Shown: positions 35,718-45,053 of the stretch, piece by piece
How the letters are laid out: every line of letters starts with the position of its first letter
How positions within the stretch are numbered: position 1 is the stretch's first letter
Source of the DNA: Pseudomonadota bacterium
GTDB taxonomy: Bacteria; Pseudomonadota; Gammaproteobacteria; Xanthomonadales; Wenzhouxiangellaceae
Direction: 5' to 3'
NCBI GenBank assembly: GCA_013285445.1
Contig: CP053448.1
Span: 62,001-126,000 of the forward strand
DNA length: 64,000 nucleotides
The notes under the pieces: generated by a model
Told to the model about the DNA's origin: nothing
The model's database searches: none
The model's input: only the letters and a program-made list of their open reading frames with translations
Made by a program: the position numbers and the translations under genes

Positions 35718-36731
35718 TCAATCCAGCACCGCATCGACCGGCCTCCTGAGCGATTTCGGCATGACCGGGCCGCGACCGAAGCGCACGACCAGGTCCGGGC
35801 GCGCGCCGTCAAGCCCGAGGGCGGCGGCAAACTCCGGGCGCAGGTCCGACGCCTCCACGGGTTGGTTGAGGAAGGCATTGCGAATGCCCAGGGCGGTCGC
35901 CTGGAGCGCGAAACGCTGGTAGCAACGCCCGGCCTCGACCCAGTGCGCCGTGTCGTCGACCGCCGAGTGGAACACGGCAATGCCCGCCGAACTGCGAATC
36001 TGCCGGGCGTACTTGTCGGCTTCGGGCCGCGCCCGGAAGAAGGCGCGGAACAGCCAGCGCCCGAGCCAGCGCGGCGCCGGGGGCGCACCCGTGGCGCGGG
36101 CCGAAAGACCGTCGCCGCGCGCTACCGCCTCGCGGTCGCTGAAGCGAATCCAGTGCTCCAGTTCCCTGACGAACGCCGGGTCGCCGACCTGGCGCGTATT
36201 GCCTTCCACCACGTATTCGAGCACGCGCTCCATGGCCTGGTGATCGGTCAGCACCAGCATGCCGACGCCCCGCCCCTGGCCGGCCGCTTCGAGCTGGACA
36301 AGCTCACCGTTGGCCAGCGCCTTGCCGTCGTATTCCGCTCGCGTGCACTGGCGCTCGGCAATGGCCCGGAACCGATCCGTCTCCTCGGCTGCCGCAGGCG
36401 CCAGCGTGACCGTATTGCTGCCCGAGACTGCGTCATGGCTGGACCGCGCTTCGAAACCAAAAGCGCGCGCCGCCAGTGCCAGGTTCTCGATGGCGCAGCC
36501 CAGCGACACGTGCAGGTGGTGATCGTCGGGGTCAACGACCGGCGTTCGGCGCGACCAGTCGGGCAGCACCTCGATGGCATCATCCCGAATCCGGAATCGC
36601 CAGCATTGCGTGTTGTGGCCCGACGGCGCAAGCGTGGCGCAACGCACCATCGCCCGCAGCGCCGCTGTCTTGTCAGCCGCGTGCGCCTGGCACGCCCGCC
36701 TGGTTTCCTCGACCGCCTGCTGGTAGTTCAT
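35718..36731 (-). CDS. Acg-family FMN-binding nitroreductase-like protein
   Basis: 337 residues. Tandem half-nitroreductase folds: APSGHNTQCWRFRI near the N-terminus and a C-terminal QATALGIRNAFLNQPVE. This matches the Acg/Rv3131 group, which tightly binds FMN and may store it. An N-terminal GHNTQ FMN loop is complete. Confidence 0.78.
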   Translation of the reverse strand: MNYQQAVEETRRACQAHAADKTAALRAMVRCATLAPSGHNTQCWRFRIRDDAIEVLPDWSRRTPVVDPDDHHLHVSLGCAIENLALAARAFGFEARSSHDAVSGSNTVTLAPAAAEETDRFRAIAERQCTRAEYDGKALANGELVQLEAAGQGRGVGMLVLTDHQAMERVLEYVVEGNTRQVGDPAFVRELEHWIRFSDREAVARGDGLSARATGAPPAPRWLGRWLFRAFFRARPEADKYARQIRSSAGIAVFHSAVDDTAHWVEAGRCYQRFALQATALGIRNAFLNQPVEASDLRPEFAAALGLDGARPDLVVRFGRGPVMPKSLRRPVDAVLD

Positions 36732-36767
36732 GATTTGCCTCCGCGTTTGCTGCCCGCCGTCATGAAT

Positions 36768-37613
36768 TCACGGTTCGGGAAAATCGACGCGGGTCACGTC
36801 GACGACGAAGAAGGGGAAATAGTCCGGCGTGCCGAAGTGATTGCCCGCCTCGACGTGCGTGGGCAGGCAAAAGCCGTCGAAGCTGCGGAAGGCCGAAAGC
36901 CTGCCGCCGAACGGCTGCAGGCGGTGGCGCCGCTCGGCGTTGGCGTTGCTCCAGCGGTCGAAACGCACCTCGCAGGGCCGGCCGTCGGAATCGACCTCGA
37001 CGTCGACGGCCTGCGACAGCCCGCCATGGGCGACGGTCACGCGGGCGCAGCTTTGGCCAAGCGCCTCCCAGGTCACGCCGGGCCCGGGCAACAGGGCGGC
37101 CGGGGTCCAGAACACCGCCTCAGCGACGTAGCGGCCGAAGGCCGAGCGTGCGTGGTCGGGATCACCGCCCAGGCGCGCGACCGGCAGCACGCCCATCAGC
37201 CAGAAGCGCGTCCAGCGCTCGCTGTCGGAGCCGGAGAAAATCATCGGCCCGCGACGGGCCGACATCGACCAGACAAAGCCCTCGGGCGCGGCCAGCACCT
37301 GGCGCGCGCTCATCGCCATGTAGCCGGGTCGCTCCCGGCTGCCCATACCGAAGCGCCCGCGCATCTCGATGCGGGCCACGGTAAACAGCGGCGTGCCCGG
37401 CTCGATCGCGGCCCGGAAATAGCGCTGCGCCGCTGCCGGCAGGCCGGCAAGCCGGGCCGGATCGAAGCGAGCCGGGCGATGCGGCTGCGTCGAAACCAGG
37501 CGCTGCATGGCCTTTTCGTCCGCCCGGTAGTCACGAAGCCGCCAGGCGTAAAGGGCCAGGAAGACCACGAGCACCAGGCCGAGGGCGGTACTCACGGACG
37601 CCTCCACCGGCAC
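36768..37613 (-). CDS. DUF6544-like membrane-anchored protein
   Basis: 281 residues. One N-terminal transmembrane helix (LGLVLVVFLALYAW), then a body with LPAAAQRYFRAAIEPGTPL, MRGRFGMG and DGFCLPTHVEAGNHFG, which I associate with DUF6544. The role is unknown. Ends 37 bp before the Acg-like gene on the same strand. Confidence 0.65.
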   Translation of the reverse strand: MPVEASVSTALGLVLVVFLALYAWRLRDYRADEKAMQRLVSTQPHRPARFDPARLAGLPAAAQRYFRAAIEPGTPLFTVARIEMRGRFGMGSRERPGYMAMSARQVLAAPEGFVWSMSARRGPMIFSGSDSERWTRFWLMGVLPVARLGGDPDHARSAFGRYVAEAVFWTPAALLPGPGVTWEALGQSCARVTVAHGGLSQAVDVEVDSDGRPCEVRFDRWSNANAERRHRLQPFGGRLSAFRSFDGFCLPTHVEAGNHFGTPDYFPFFVVDVTRVDFPEP

Positions 37614-37689
37614 CGGGGGGCCCTCACTCGGCCGGATCGCACCCGCGCGCAGCTTGCTCGTTGCAGCATTTGCCCTCGCTCCGCCAGCC

Positions 37690-38172
37690 CTATCGCGGAG
37701 AATGCCCGAGCTGGGTCAACGCATTCAGGTTGTCCCACTCGACCCACATTTCGGCGATCTTGCCTTGTTCCAGGCGCAACACGGCGATGAAGGGGATGTC
37801 GAGGGGCTTGTCGGTGGGCGGAAACGGGCCGAAATGCCCCTTCTGGGTGCCACGATAGCGCGCGTGAACGGCAACCAGGTCATCCTCGCCCAGCAGATGT
37901 TTGATTTCCTGGCTGGCATCCGGTACCGCCGCCAGGTCCTGGCGCAGGTAGGCCTTGAACTGCTCGAGATTCTCGACCGTCACGCCCGGCGTCGCCGCGC
38001 TGTAACGATGAACATCGGCCGCCACAAGCCGGTCCAGGGCTTCGAAATCGCGTTCGTTGATCGCCGCGATCATCTGCCGGACGGTTTGTTTGTTGACCTC
38101 GGCCAGGTCCTGGGAACAGCCGGCGGACAGGGCCAGCCCGATGATGAAGACCAGCAATGGTTTCTTGAACAT
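37690..38172 (-). CDS. Lipoprotein with SnoaL/NTF2-like domain
   Basis: 160 residues. Lipobox LSAGC, then a SnoaL-type cone fold: VRQMIAAINERDFEALDRLVAADVHRY and IPFIAVLRLEQGKIAEMWVEWD. Family members are small-molecule cyclases or binding proteins. The envelope location is predicted from the signal peptide. Confidence 0.8.
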   Translation of the reverse strand: MFKKPLLVFIIGLALSAGCSQDLAEVNKQTVRQMIAAINERDFEALDRLVAADVHRYSAATPGVTVENLEQFKAYLRQDLAAVPDASQEIKHLLGEDDLVAVHARYRGTQKGHFGPFPPTDKPLDIPFIAVLRLEQGKIAEMWVEWDNLNALTQLGHSPR

Positions 38173-38244
38173 GATCGTGCTCCCGTTACACCCCCCTCTG
38201 ATGAAGTAACCCGCGCCCGCACCCGCACGAGCGTCTCCCCCGAT

Positions 38245-39057
38245 TCAGGTACGCGCCGTGCTTTCGCCGCCGGCGTGTTGCCCGAGAAATTCGAGCAGGG
38301 CTGCGTTAACCGCCTGCGGCCGCTCGAGCGACGAAAGGTGCCCCGCCCGCGGGATCACCCGCAGCGTGGAACCGGGCAGGCGTTCGTGGATCTGTCGCGA
38401 CAGCGCGGGCGGCAGCGATCGGTCCTCCTCGCCCACGACGACCAGCGCCGGCACGTCGATCTCCTCCAGCCGTTCGAGCAGCGAGTCGCGCTCGAGCAAT
38501 GCCTCCAGGCCTCGCAGCGCCGAGGGCACGTGCATGGAGCGCACCTGCGCCTTCCAGTCATCGACGATGGCGGGGTTTTCGCGCCGGGTGGTCGAGCCGA
38601 ACATCAGGCGGGCTACGGCGGGTATGAACGGGCCCAGGCCGACGGCCCGAACCCCCAGGCCCATGGCACGATACTTCAGTGCGCGCAACACGGACTCCCG
38701 GCCGGCATCCGTGTCCATCAGGATGAGCCCGCCGACGCGATCGGGATGCGTCAGCGCCGCCCGCAGGGCGATCATGCCGCCGATCGAAAGCCCGCACCAG
38801 ACGGCCCGCTCGATCTCCAGCCCGTCGAGCACGGCAACGACATCCTCGACGGCATCGTAGAGCGAGAAGGGCGCGGTGGCATGACCGGATCGGCCGTGGC
38901 CACGCAGATCGGGATTGATGACGCGGTAGTCGCCAGCCAGGGCCGGCAGCTGCTGGCGCCACATCGTGCCGGAACACAGGAAACTGTGCCCCAGCACCAG
39001 CGGCGGGCCGGCGCCCGTGTCCTCGAAGTAGATCTCGATGCCCTGGTTTTCGACCAT
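38245..39057 (-). CDS. Alpha/beta hydrolase (enol-lactonase-like)
   Basis: Start at ATG 39057. About 270 residues, cytoplasmic. LGHSFLCSG oxyanion region, nucleophile elbow GLSIGGM, Asp in VGEEDRSLPP and His in AGHLSSLERP. The pattern resembles PcaD-type 3-oxoadipate enol-lactonases, but no aromatic degradation genes are nearby. Confidence 0.82.
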   Translation of the reverse strand: MVENQGIEIYFEDTGAGPPLVLGHSFLCSGTMWRQQLPALAGDYRVINPDLRGHGRSGHATAPFSLYDAVEDVVAVLDGLEIERAVWCGLSIGGMIALRAALTHPDRVGGLILMDTDAGRESVLRALKYRAMGLGVRAVGLGPFIPAVARLMFGSTTRRENPAIVDDWKAQVRSMHVPSALRGLEALLERDSLLERLEEIDVPALVVVGEEDRSLPPALSRQIHERLPGSTLRVIPRAGHLSSLERPQAVNAALLEFLGQHAGGESTART

Positions 39058-39118
39058 TGTCTTCTGCCTCGGGCCTTGCCTCGCAGTGTATCGCCGAACC
39101 CGGACCGGCGCTAATGGT

Positions 39119-39700
39119 TCATTGTGGATGGGCCGCGAAGCTGCGGAACAGCCCGCGGCTGCGCAGGCTTTCGCGATCAATGCGAAAACCGGCCTGTTCG
39201 ACCAGCGCCTCGGTGCGCCGATTGGGATGGCAGCCGCCGGCCACTTTTGTCCACAGCGGCTGGACGGTGTCGAGCAGCCGGGCGCCGATGCGCGAACGGG
39301 CCTGCACGTGCTCGAGCATCAGCAGCCGGCCTTCCGCCTTGAGCACGCGCCGGACCTCGGCCAGGCCGCGGCGCGGGTCGGGCACGCTGCAAAACACCAG
39401 GCTGGAGACCACGCAGTCGAAGCTGTCGTCGGCAAACGGCAGGGCTTCGGCCGAACCGTTGACCAGGGACGTGCCGGGCACCCGTCGCCGCGCCTTCGCC
39501 AGCGCCTCGAGGGCCGGATCGAGCCCGGCCACGCGCACATCCTCGGAGTAATGGCGAAGCGCCAGCCCGGTGCCGCAGCCGACCTCCAGCACGCGACCGG
39601 CCGCGCCCGCGATGAGCCTGCCGCGCCAGCGGTCCAGGCCCGGCTGCGTCCACATCATGGCGTCGTAGAGCCAGGGAATCTGTTCAAGACCTCGCGCCAT
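39119..39700 (-). CDS. Class I SAM-dependent methyltransferase
   Basis: Start at ATG 39700. About 193 residues. SAM motif VLEVGCGTGLAL, motif II GLDPALEAL, FADDSFDCVVSSLVFCSV and the family's EHVQARSRIG. Belongs to the UbiE-like or METTL7-like small methyltransferases. Substrate unknown. Confidence 0.83.
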   Translation of the reverse strand: MARGLEQIPWLYDAMMWTQPGLDRWRGRLIAGAAGRVLEVGCGTGLALRHYSEDVRVAGLDPALEALAKARRRVPGTSLVNGSAEALPFADDSFDCVVSSLVFCSVPDPRRGLAEVRRVLKAEGRLLMLEHVQARSRIGARLLDTVQPLWTKVAGGCHPNRRTEALVEQAGFRIDRESLRSRGLFRSFAAHPQ

Positions 39701-39743
39701 CGTCGCGCCTCGCGTCAACCGGCCCCTGGCGCGGTCCGCTTGC

Positions 39744-40790
39744 TCACTTGCGCGCCTTGCGGGCCAGCCACCAGAAACCGGCCAGCAGCACCAGCCAGAC
39801 CACGGTGCGCAGCGTCATCGCGCGCAGGCTGTCGGCGGCAATGGCCGCCCCGGACGAATGCAGAATGAAAATACCGACCAGCACCAGCAGGTTCAGGCCG
39901 AAGACCAGCGCCGCGCCACCGCGACCGTGCACGGGATCGCGCCAGCCGATCAAGGCGACGGCCAGGTAAACCAGCCCCATGCCCGTGTTGAAAACCAGCA
40001 GGGGCAGGTAGACGACATAACCGGGATCGGCGCCCAGCAGGACCCGGCCGCCGGCGAAGAGGGTGAGCAGGCCGAACAGCGCCGCCACGCCGCAAACGAG
40101 CGCGCCAACCAGCCGACCGGAAGTCGGGTTTGTCATGGCAACTGACCGGACAAGCCAGGTTCCATTATGCCTGCGACGAAACCCGCAAGCGGCGACATAA
40201 GTCATGCCTAGTGCCCCGAGCGCCAGAATCCAGTCGATCCCGACACCGAGTCGGACCGCGCCAAAAATGCCATAGAACAGGCCCATGATCGCCAATACCA
40301 GGCACCACGACCGCGATCTCAGGCCGCCCAGAACCAGCGTGAACCCGATCACGATCGAAAGCGTCGGACACGGTATCAGCCCGGTTGGCGCAGCGTACAG
40401 GTAGTCCAAAGGGCTCGCGTTTTGGAGAAAATGCGGATAGACCCAGCCAAACCCGATCAGGAGTGCGCCCGGAACGGCCACCCGGGCAGGTGCAATCTCG
40501 ACGGCCTCGCGTGAAAAGCGCCCGGCAATGACGAGCAAAGCGATCGCCACCAGCGCGAAGGACGCGCCGTTGAATGGATTGGCGTGGGTCCATGCCAGGA
40601 TGCTCACCGACACCAGCGGCAGTGCCAGCAGGATGCCGATCATGCGTCTTGACGGGCGCAAGCCAATAACCAGCGTCAGAACAAGGGCTGCAAAACAGCC
40701 ATGCCAAAGGGCGGCAAGCCAGCGCCAGTCGTTGGCGATCTCTGCAAGCCCAAGCAGTATCCTGTCAGGCGATGGCGAAGTAAATTCCAT
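39744..40790 (-). CDS. Multi-pass membrane protein, DUF6064-like
   Basis: 348 residues with about eleven hydrophobic helices. The N-terminal half has the block PTGLIPCPTLSIVIGF that marks DUF6064. The C-terminal half (from about residue 220, MTNPTSGRLVG) looks like a separate four-helix membrane unit, as if two genes were fused. Function unknown. Confidence 0.7.
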   Translation of the reverse strand: MEFTSPSPDRILLGLAEIANDWRWLAALWHGCFAALVLTLVIGLRPSRRMIGILLALPLVSVSILAWTHANPFNGASFALVAIALLVIAGRFSREAVEIAPARVAVPGALLIGFGWVYPHFLQNASPLDYLYAAPTGLIPCPTLSIVIGFTLVLGGLRSRSWCLVLAIMGLFYGIFGAVRLGVGIDWILALGALGMTYVAACGFRRRHNGTWLVRSVAMTNPTSGRLVGALVCGVAALFGLLTLFAGGRVLLGADPGYVVYLPLLVFNTGMGLVYLAVALIGWRDPVHGRGGAALVFGLNLLVLVGIFILHSSGAAIAADSLRAMTLRTVVWLVLLAGFWWLARKARK

Positions 40791-40825
40791 TTATATCTGC
40801 TTTCGATACCGGAGGTGCATAATCA

Positions 40826-41040
40826 ACCTGGGCGTCTTGCGCACGGTTCGATGCCGAACGCTCGCACTGTTGGCGACCTTCGGAGTTTCGGCTATCGCCC
40901 ACGAGTACATTTTCAGTATGGCCCTTGGGCGTATTCAGGGCGATCAGACCACCTTCTTCCTGCTTCAGGGTGTTGCCAACTTTCATGCCGTCGTGCCCAT
41001 ATATTCAGGTGAGCTGCCGTCCTGGTTATCCAGGCCCTGA
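40826..41040 (+). pseudogene. Remnant of an MBOAT-like membrane O-acyltransferase
   Basis: The reading frame ending at 41040 contains CRTLALLATFGVSAIAHEYIF followed by LGRIQGDQTTFFLLQGVAN. This is the kind of segment that carries the catalytic histidine in wax-synthase/DGAT-like MBOAT enzymes (AHEY). Only about 65 residues survive and no proper start is present, so it is a 3' gene fragment. Confidence 0.5.
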
Positions 41041-41089
41041 GTCGATACATGGATGAGCACACGCCGGGGAACGTTTGAATGCTGAACAT

Positions 41090-41470
41090 CTAGCCACGGG
41101 CAAGGATCAGGCTAAACCCAAGCCAGACGACAAAAAGACCGACGACCACGCTTGAAACAACGTAGCTCGCCGCGATGAATATCTCATCCCGGCGCAGCAG
41201 GTAGAGCGTTTCCAGACCGAAGGCTGAAAACGTAGTGAACCCTCCGGCAAGGCCCGTGAACAGGAACAGGCGCAGGTCCGGTGAGAAAAAGTGGTGTTTT
41301 ACAACGAGGCCAGCCAAAACCCCAACCACCAGGCAACCGATGACATTGACCGCGAATGTTCCAATGGGAAATCGCCAATCCAACGCGTGGTGGAGGGTCC
41401 AGGCGGAAAGAACATGACGCAAAAAAGCGCCCATGGCCCCGCCCAGTGCAACAATCAACGCCGATTTCAT
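41090..41470 (-). CDS. crcB: CrcB/Fluc fluoride channel
   Basis: Start at ATG 41470 gives 126 residues, standard for CrcB, with four transmembrane helices. GGAMGAFLRH at the N-terminus, FAVNVIGCLVVG and GGFTTFSAFGLET are the family signatures, including pore residues. The protein exports fluoride. I could not find a fluoride riboswitch upstream. Confidence 0.93.
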   Translation of the reverse strand: MKSALIVALGGAMGAFLRHVLSAWTLHHALDWRFPIGTFAVNVIGCLVVGVLAGLVVKHHFFSPDLRLFLFTGLAGGFTTFSAFGLETLYLLRRDEIFIAASYVVSSVVVGLFVVWLGFSLILARG

Positions 41471-41758
41471 GGAATTCCTGGAGTGGTTGAGTATTGATCC
41501 GACAGTCTCCCTTGCCGAAAGCAGGCCAGGGGCGGCCACTGGGGTCTCCGGTAGACCCTGTTGTATCCCGACAGCGAGTGGGCAAGGAGAAAACCCGATG
41601 ACCATCGTTTCACAGGGTACCAAGAGACAGATTTCGCTGCTTTAACCCGCACCCGAACCGGATGCTGCAAGCGACCGAAAAGCGCATTCTGGAGTTCTGT
41701 CCGGCCCGGCCGACCGGTCGTCACAGCCACAGCGAACCGAAAGGGCATTCGGTGGTGC

Positions 41759-42898
41759 CTATTGGATTGGGCCATTACCGGCACAGCGAGCCAGTCGCAC
41801 GAACCGCGGATAATAGATGTCCGGATCGGAAAAATGCTCGTCGAACCGAAAGGTATTGGTGGCGTAGGTCAGCACCAGATCAGCCCCGGTCAGTTCGGGA
41901 TGGGCCTTCGCTGAATAGATCATTACGTTGGGTCGGTCATATTCCGAAGGGCGGTAGACCATCCCTGGTCCCGACCAGGGACCGGTGAGCGTGGGAGCTG
42001 TCCGGATCATCACGTCCGCCGGACCGAATCCCTGTGTTTGAAACGCGAGGAACCGTCCGGTTGCCGCATCCCGATGGATGCTCAGCTCGGATGCGCCGTT
42101 ATCGAAGAGCGGCTGCCGCGGCGCAAGCGATGCGTCCGGAACCCATCCGAGCCGGTCACCGGCCCACCATTCCGGGTTCGTCAGATCGCCCTTGCCGACC
42201 TGTTGAGACGGCCACCGCACGGCATGGATCGGGTGCGACTTGACCGGGTCCTGCGACCCGAACGCGTAGACATGCTCATCGAGCACCAGCACCGCGGCAA
42301 ACCCGACGAGCACGCCAAGTGGGTTGCTGAACGAACCCAGGCGATTCATCCGCCATTGCGGCGGGTCGGCGTCCGGGTTGTCCACCATCCAGGCGACCCA
42401 TCCCACCGACTCGAAGCCAATTCCGGAAGTGGTGGAACGGACCCGGTTGAGAAACAGCACCAGGCGGTCGCCCACGCGCACGCCGTTTCCGAACCAGTGT
42501 CTCTCGTCAGGTTCGTCCGGAACAATCGCTGCCGGACTCCCGTCAGCGGCCCAGCGCCAGTAGAACTGGATCGACGCCGTCGCCGGGTTCGTTCCGGTCT
42601 GTATCGCCACGCTGTTGGAAATCATCCGTGCGCCCCGGCGGGCGTGCTCGCCGGCTGGATCGATCCACGAATCGCCGAACAGCCAGAGAATCCGCCCGTC
42701 TCCCAGCACGACGGAGGATGCACCATCGCCGCCCACCCAGTGAGGATCGCGCCGGAAGAGTTGATCCGCCTCGCGCCACGCGGCGGCCTCGAAGCAGGGG
42801 GTCGCGACCGGCGTCGCGCGGGGCGTGACCTGACAACCCGCCAGCGCGAAAACCAGTGCCAACAGCGTGACGAGCGCGAGCATCTTTCGGGTTATCAT
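41759..42898 (-). CDS. Lipoprotein with DUF4185-like beta-propeller
   Basis: Start at ATG 42898 after GGGAGGGG. The signal peptide ends in ALAGC. About 379 residues with the five-bladed glycosidase-like repeat signs: WVGGDGASSVVLGDGRILWLFGDSW, SWIDP, AVLVLDEHVYAFGSQ. Probably an extracellular or periplasmic carbohydrate-related protein; activity unknown. Confidence 0.72.
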   Translation of the reverse strand: MITRKMLALVTLLALVFALAGCQVTPRATPVATPCFEAAAWREADQLFRRDPHWVGGDGASSVVLGDGRILWLFGDSWIDPAGEHARRGARMISNSVAIQTGTNPATASIQFYWRWAADGSPAAIVPDEPDERHWFGNGVRVGDRLVLFLNRVRSTTSGIGFESVGWVAWMVDNPDADPPQWRMNRLGSFSNPLGVLVGFAAVLVLDEHVYAFGSQDPVKSHPIHAVRWPSQQVGKGDLTNPEWWAGDRLGWVPDASLAPRQPLFDNGASELSIHRDAATGRFLAFQTQGFGPADVMIRTAPTLTGPWSGPGMVYRPSEYDRPNVMIYSAKAHPELTGADLVLTYATNTFRFDEHFSDPDIYYPRFVRLARCAGNGPIQ

Positions 42899-42992
42899 AA
42901 CCCCTCCCATGGGAGCTATCCGGATCCACTCGCCCTTGAACGTGCCGCGGGCGGCCACGCAGGTGGCGAGCCATCGACGAGCGACGGACCCA

Positions 42993-43415
42993 TCAGTTTC
43001 CCGAGACCACCGAGAGCGTGACGATGGCCTTCGCGCACAAGGTTTCGCCGCCGGCGGCAATCGAAAACACGTCCGACTCGACAACGACCAGGCTGCGGCC
43101 GGCCTTGATAACCCCGGAAACGCAGCGCAGCGAATTCCCGGTGGCCGGTCTCAGGAGATTGATCTTGAACTCGGCCGTGAGCGGATAGGACCCCTTGCTC
43201 ATGGCAGTCGATGCGGCACCGCCGGCCGTATGATCCGCAAGCGTTGCCAGTACACCAGCATGCACGACGCCATTTTGCTGCAGGTGATCCTGCCTGACCT
43301 CCAGGCTCGTAACACACCGGCCGTCCGACACCGAGTCCAGTTCAAGGCCAATGCTCCGGATGAATGGCGCTGACTTGAAAATCTCGCGATGAACAGAGAT
43401 CGGGACGTCTTCCAT
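42993..43415 (-). CDS. PaaI-type hotdog thioesterase, copy 1
   Basis: 140 residues. Hotdog motif NGVVHAGVLATLADHTAGGAA with the Asp and helix residues of PaaI thioesterases, and later SDVFSIAAGGETLCAKA. It hydrolyses acyl-CoA thioesters. A second member of the family follows in tandem at 43531-43905. Confidence 0.85.
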   Translation of the reverse strand: MEDVPISVHREIFKSAPFIRSIGLELDSVSDGRCVTSLEVRQDHLQQNGVVHAGVLATLADHTAGGAASTAMSKGSYPLTAEFKINLLRPATGNSLRCVSGVIKAGRSLVVVESDVFSIAAGGETLCAKAIVTLSVVSGN

Positions 43416-43530
43416 CTCTCACCTCCTGAAACCTGCGCCGGCGGAAAACCCGGTCTGGGCCGGTGTTTGATCCTGGTTCCCGGCCCAGCAGTACCTTAGT
43501 GCGTCGATTGCTCGGTCTAGCGCCGCGCTC

Positions 43531-43905
43531 TCAGCGAGAGAGCACATGACTGGTCGTGACCTCTGCAATCGGCTTGTCGCCTTCGCCGGAAACGGCCGTG
43601 CGAACCACGCTGACCGTCTTTCCACGCTTGACGAATTCGGAGACCGCCTTGAACGCCCCTGAAGCCTGGTTTCCCAGAAGACTCGCATTCAGTGAGATGG
43701 CCAGGGGAAATCCCTTCATGCCCTCCCTGGCTTCTCCGGGCCCCATGACCAGCGCGGTTGCAGCGACATCCGCGAACCAAAGAATGGCCCCGGCATGGGC
43801 GACGCCGAACGGGTTCTTGATGCCGGCCGTGACCGGCATTTCAGCGACGACCCGCCCCGCGGTCCACTCCGTCAGCGTGAAATCGATCTCGCCCTTGACC
43901 CGCAT
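43531..43905 (-). CDS. PaaI-type hotdog thioesterase, copy 2
   Basis: 124 residues with NPFGVAHAGAILWFADVAAT, the PaaI hotdog helix, and KRGKTVSVVRTAVSGEGDKPIAE. Only distantly similar to its neighbour at 42993, so an old duplication or independent recruitment. Substrate unknown. Confidence 0.82.
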   Translation of the reverse strand: MRVKGEIDFTLTEWTAGRVVAEMPVTAGIKNPFGVAHAGAILWFADVAATALVMGPGEAREGMKGFPLAISLNASLLGNQASGAFKAVSEFVKRGKTVSVVRTAVSGEGDKPIAEVTTSHVLSR

Positions 43906-43965
43906 GGAAGCTTCCTTGAAAAAGAGATGGGCAACAAGCTCTGTCCTGACCAGGATGCCGGTGGC

Positions 43966-44133
43966 TCAAGCCATCGGATCGCGATCAGGCTTGTCCCTGT
44001 GGAGGACGCGATACCAGGCGTAGCACTCGATGGCGACACCGGCGACAAGCAGGCCGACCGCGCCGGCCTGGCTGCCGGCGAAATACGCAGCCAGGGCGGC
44101 CACGAACACGAGGAAAGTGATGGCGTGATACAT
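43966..44133 (-). CDS. Small two-helix membrane protein, 55 residues
   Basis: An ATG at 44133, about 10 bp after AAGGA, opens a 55-residue frame. It contains two hydrophobic helices (AITFLVFVAALAAYFAG and VGLLVAGVAIECYAWY) and a basic tail. It is too short for usual gene callers but has coherent membrane topology. Function unknown. Confidence 0.55.
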   Translation of the reverse strand: MYHAITFLVFVAALAAYFAGSQAGAVGLLVAGVAIECYAWYRVLHRDKPDRDPMA

Positions 44134-44216
44134 GATTGGTGACATCCTTGCGGAGAGGCGGAAAAGAGACTGTCAGGTTTAACACAAATGCGCGCCGGTA
44201 TTTGAGTTTTCCAGTG

Positions 44217-44651
44217 CTACTCAGCGATGCTTTCGCCAGAACCACCCATCTGTTCAGGGACGTCTTTCAACTTGATGATGCCATCGTGGATACGCAGGAC
44301 CGTCTCCTGGTAATGCACATGAACGCCAGGCTTGAATGGAAAGCCGGGTATCACTGCGGCATACACGTCAGGCAACCCCATCGACGGGTGCTCGGTAAGA
44401 ATGTGCCCACCGCAGGTCTTGCACCATTTCCGGTGGCTCTGTGGGGTCTTGGCGTAAGCCCCGATATTGTCCTCACCCTGGGTGATGTTCACTGCTTCAG
44501 GCTTCCACAGAGTGAACGCATTGACTGGTCCTGCCGACCAGTGCCGGCACGATTCACAATGGCAATAGCCCATTGCGGCAGGATCGCCCGTGACGGTTAA
44601 TGGGACCGCGCCGCAGAAGCAGCTGCCATAGTACGTTTGCTCATTGTGCAT
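44217..44651 (-). CDS. GFA/CENP-V-family zinc-binding protein
   Basis: 144 residues. Cysteine pattern CFCGAV, CHCESC and CKTCGG is the zinc-binding core of GFA proteins (glutathione-dependent formaldehyde-activating enzyme fold). Whether it acts on S-hydroxymethylglutathione cannot be told. It is the last clearly chromosomal gene before the integron array. Confidence 0.88.
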   Translation of the reverse strand: MHNEQTYYGSCFCGAVPLTVTGDPAAMGYCHCESCRHWSAGPVNAFTLWKPEAVNITQGEDNIGAYAKTPQSHRKWCKTCGGHILTEHPSMGLPDVYAAVIPGFPFKPGVHVHYQETVLRIHDGIIKLKDVPEQMGGSGESIAE

Positions 44652-44812
44652 GGTGCACCTCCTGCCTCCATCATTCAGCCTCGCGAAAGGCCGATGGTTG
44701 AAATCTCGAAACTCTCCCGTCTGGACGTCCAGCGCCCAGGCACTGCGGCGGCCGCCAGATGGTCCTGCGCCGACCGCGCACCGCCACGAATTGCCATGCG
44801 CGTCTCCAAATG

Positions 44813-44938
44813 CTACCTCTTTTCTTCCATGAGCCCCACCAGATTACCGTCAGGATCCCTGACAAACCCCGCAAGTGCCTTGTCGACATCGCTGACAGTA
44901 ATGGCAATCTGACCTATCGTTGTAAGTTCAGCAGGCAT
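44813..44938 (-). pseudogene. VOC/glyoxalase gene with a large internal deletion
   Basis: 41 codons encode the start of a VOC protein (TTIGQIAITVSDVDKALA) joined directly to its end (FVRDPDGNLVGLMEEKR). The usual about 70-80 central residues are missing. Start and stop remain. It sits next to the last, degenerate attC, so it may be the oldest cassette. Confidence 0.7.
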
Positions 44939-44960
44939 ATCGACGTCCTCGCAGAGCGCC

Positions 44961-45053
44961 AGGCGTGTGGGTTAACCGGCTCCGCCAGCGAGCTTGAACG
45001 GCTTTGCCGCCGCCACGCTTTCCGGCGCCCGGTTGAACCCACGGTCAGGCCTT
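44961..45053 (-). repeat. attC 1 (degenerate, family B; old end of array)
   Basis: Same interior as the attC sites at 51122 and 57541 (GGGTTAACCGGC ... CCGGTTGAACCC), but both outer core sites are mutated (GGCGTGT for TAACG; GGTCAGG for TGTTAGG). Probably no longer recombinogenic. It marks the distal end of the array. Confidence 0.7.

Noticed and set aside
41471..41640. Possible fluoride riboswitch before crcB
   Set aside because: I could not find the conserved fluoride-aptamer segments on the minus strand.
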